Source: an uncultured Lachnospiraceae bacterium (lineage in GTDB: Bacteria > Bacillota > Clostridia > Lachnospirales > Lachnospiraceae). From it: a stretch of 6,351 bases of DNA. Shown piece after piece: positions 5,851 through 6,351 of this stretch. Both the position numbers and the translations under genes were made by a program. The first letter of the stretch is position 1. Every line of letters starts with the position of its first letter. The stretch is taken from assembly GCA_937901625.1 (NCBI GenBank), contig CALDIE010000261.1:1-6351 (forward strand), written 5' to 3'. Under the pieces are notes generated by a model. It searched no databases and was not told where the DNA came from. It worked only from the letters and a program-made list of their open reading frames with translations.

Positions 5851-5903
5851 CGCCGGTGAAAGTATTTTCATGACAGTGTAAAAACAAATTTCGTGCCGGA
5901 GAG

Positions 5904-5933
5904 AATATACAGAAGAAAAATATACAGCAAAAA
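5904..5933 (+). repeat. 15-bp tandem repeat just upstream of the ftsH ribosome site
   Basis: AATATACAGAAGAAA (5904-5918) is followed directly by AATATACAGCAAAAA (5919-5933), 13 of 15 bases identical. It is A-rich and unstructured, and ends right before the GGGA ribosome site at 5935-5938. An A-rich standby region for ribosome loading is a simple explanation. Confidence 0.7.
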
Positions 5934-5947
5934 AGGGAAGCAAAAAT

Positions 5948-6351
5948 ATGTTTTGGAAAAAGAAAGAGAAAAAGGAACAGTATCTCCGCTATGACGGTGG
6001 CCAGGGCGGAAATAACGGAGGAAACGGAAGCGGGAGTGGAAACGGAAACGGCGGAAGCGGAAGCGGAAACGGAAGCGGAAGCGGCAGCAATCTGCTGATG
6101 ATCATCGCGATCTCTCTTTTAGGGCTTACACTGATCAGTTACTTTGTAAGCCGTCAGTCGGCTTCATCCGATATGATCACCTATGATGAGTTTCTTACGA
6201 TGGTATCGGAGAACAAGGTGAGGAGTGTTGAGATCGAAGACGATACCTTAAAGATCGTGACAGGCGGACCCGGCGGGACCGATACCGGCCATATTTATTA
6301 CACGGGTATGGCAGAAGATAAGACAGCGCTGACGGCCAGACTCCTTGCGGC
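5948..6351 (+). CDS. ftsH: ATP-dependent zinc metalloprotease FtsH, N-terminal part (3' end outside window)
   Basis: This is the first 134 codons of a gene running off the right edge. FtsH is a membrane-anchored AAA+ zinc protease that degrades misfolded membrane proteins and some cytoplasmic regulators. The ATG follows GGGA (5935-5938) with 9 nt spacing. Residues 1-16 are strongly basic (FWKKKEKKEQYLRYD). Residues about 17-47 are almost purely Gly, Asn and Ser. Residues about 49-67 (LLMIIAISLLGLTLISYFV) are the first membrane helix. ITYDEFLTMVSENKVRSVEIEDDTLKIV (residues 77-104) is the characteristic start of the FtsH extracellular domain (PF06480). The AAA+ module, the HExxH zinc site and the second membrane helix lie beyond the window, so the assignment rests on this N-terminal pattern. 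The long Gly-rich cytoplasmic linker is more extreme than in E. coli or Bacillus FtsH; Asn/Gly-rich N-termini are known in clostridial relatives. Confidence 0.85.
   Translation, partial: MFWKKKEKKEQYLRYDGGQGGNNGGNGSGSGNGNGGSGSGNGSGSGSNLLMIIAISLLGLTLISYFVSRQSASSDMITYDEFLTMVSENKVRSVEIEDDTLKIVTGGPGGTDTGHIYYTGMAEDKTALTARLLA
6008..6088 (+). repeat. Hexanucleotide GGAAGC/GGAAAC repeat coding the FtsH Gly/Ser/Asn linker
   Basis: The DNA of the linker is a degenerate 6-bp repeat. The cleanest part is 6053-6088, six consecutive units GGAAGC, GGAAGC, GGAAAC, GGAAGC, GGAAGC and GGCAGC. Gain or loss of a unit would add or remove two residues without changing frame. Confidence 0.8.

Larger units (their letters stand above)
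5698..5947. other. Structured 250-bp intergenic region upstream of ftsH
   Basis: No convincing protein gene lies here. In order it contains an imperfect inverted repeat with two TTCACA copies (5716-5766), a perfect TATAAT (5771-5776), a 14-bp perfect hairpin (5814-5847), a smaller TGAAA/TTTCA hairpin (5857-5870) and a 15-bp tandem repeat (5904-5933) just before the ribosome site. No clear intrinsic terminator for the DUF4230 pair is visible, so read-through into ftsH is possible. Two tiny reading frames exist, at 5775-5813 (12 codons) and 5806-5859 (17 codons); neither has a good ribosome site. Confidence 0.7.

Noticed and set aside
1..6351. CRISPR arrays, tRNA or rRNA genes, insertion sequences, prophage genes
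   Set aside because: No regularly spaced repeats of suitable length, no cloverleaf or ribosomal sequence that I recognise, and no transposase, integrase or phage-type proteins in any frame.

Overview
The window reads as ordinary bacterial chromosome from a low-to-mid GC Gram-positive, most likely a member of Clostridia close to Lachnospiraceae. This placement is an inference from protein style (a sulfatase-like protein beside a CDP-glycerol transferase, a tandem DUF4230 pair, an FtsH with a Gly/Asn/Ser-rich N-terminus), strong Shine-Dalgarno sites and the promoter style. All six genes lie on the + strand. The first and last are cut by the window edges.

Region 1 (1-2130) is a cell-envelope pair: the C-terminal part of an alkaline-phosphatase/sulfatase-superfamily protein, then a complete membrane-anchored CDP-glycerol glycerophosphotransferase-like enzyme. 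The two are 55 bp apart with no visible promoter or terminator between them, so they probably share a transcript and act on a glycerol-phosphate or similar surface polymer.

Region 2 (2131-4009) holds one gene with its own leader and a strong intrinsic terminator. It encodes a 552-residue AAA+ ATPase of the ClpX/HslU type. It lacks the ClpX zinc-binding N-domain and has instead a very acidic stretch and an unrecognised domain. It keeps a GYxG pore loop, both Walker motifs, an arginine finger, sensor 2 and an IGF-type ClpP-docking tripeptide. This is the most interesting gene here. Its leader carries a short palindrome resembling a widespread REP-type repeat.

Region 3 (4010-5697) has its own promoter and encodes two tandem, divergent DUF4230 proteins, each with one N-terminal membrane segment and an extracytoplasmic domain. 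Region 4 (5698-6351) is a structured 250-bp intergenic stretch (an imperfect inverted repeat, a perfect -10 hexamer, a 14-bp perfect hairpin and short direct repeats) followed by the first 134 codons of ftsH.

Taken together, a probable ClpP-linked unfoldase, two membrane-anchored DUF4230 proteins and the membrane protease FtsH lie in a row. A shared role in envelope protein quality control is possible. The terminator and separate promoters show, however, that they are at least three transcription units.
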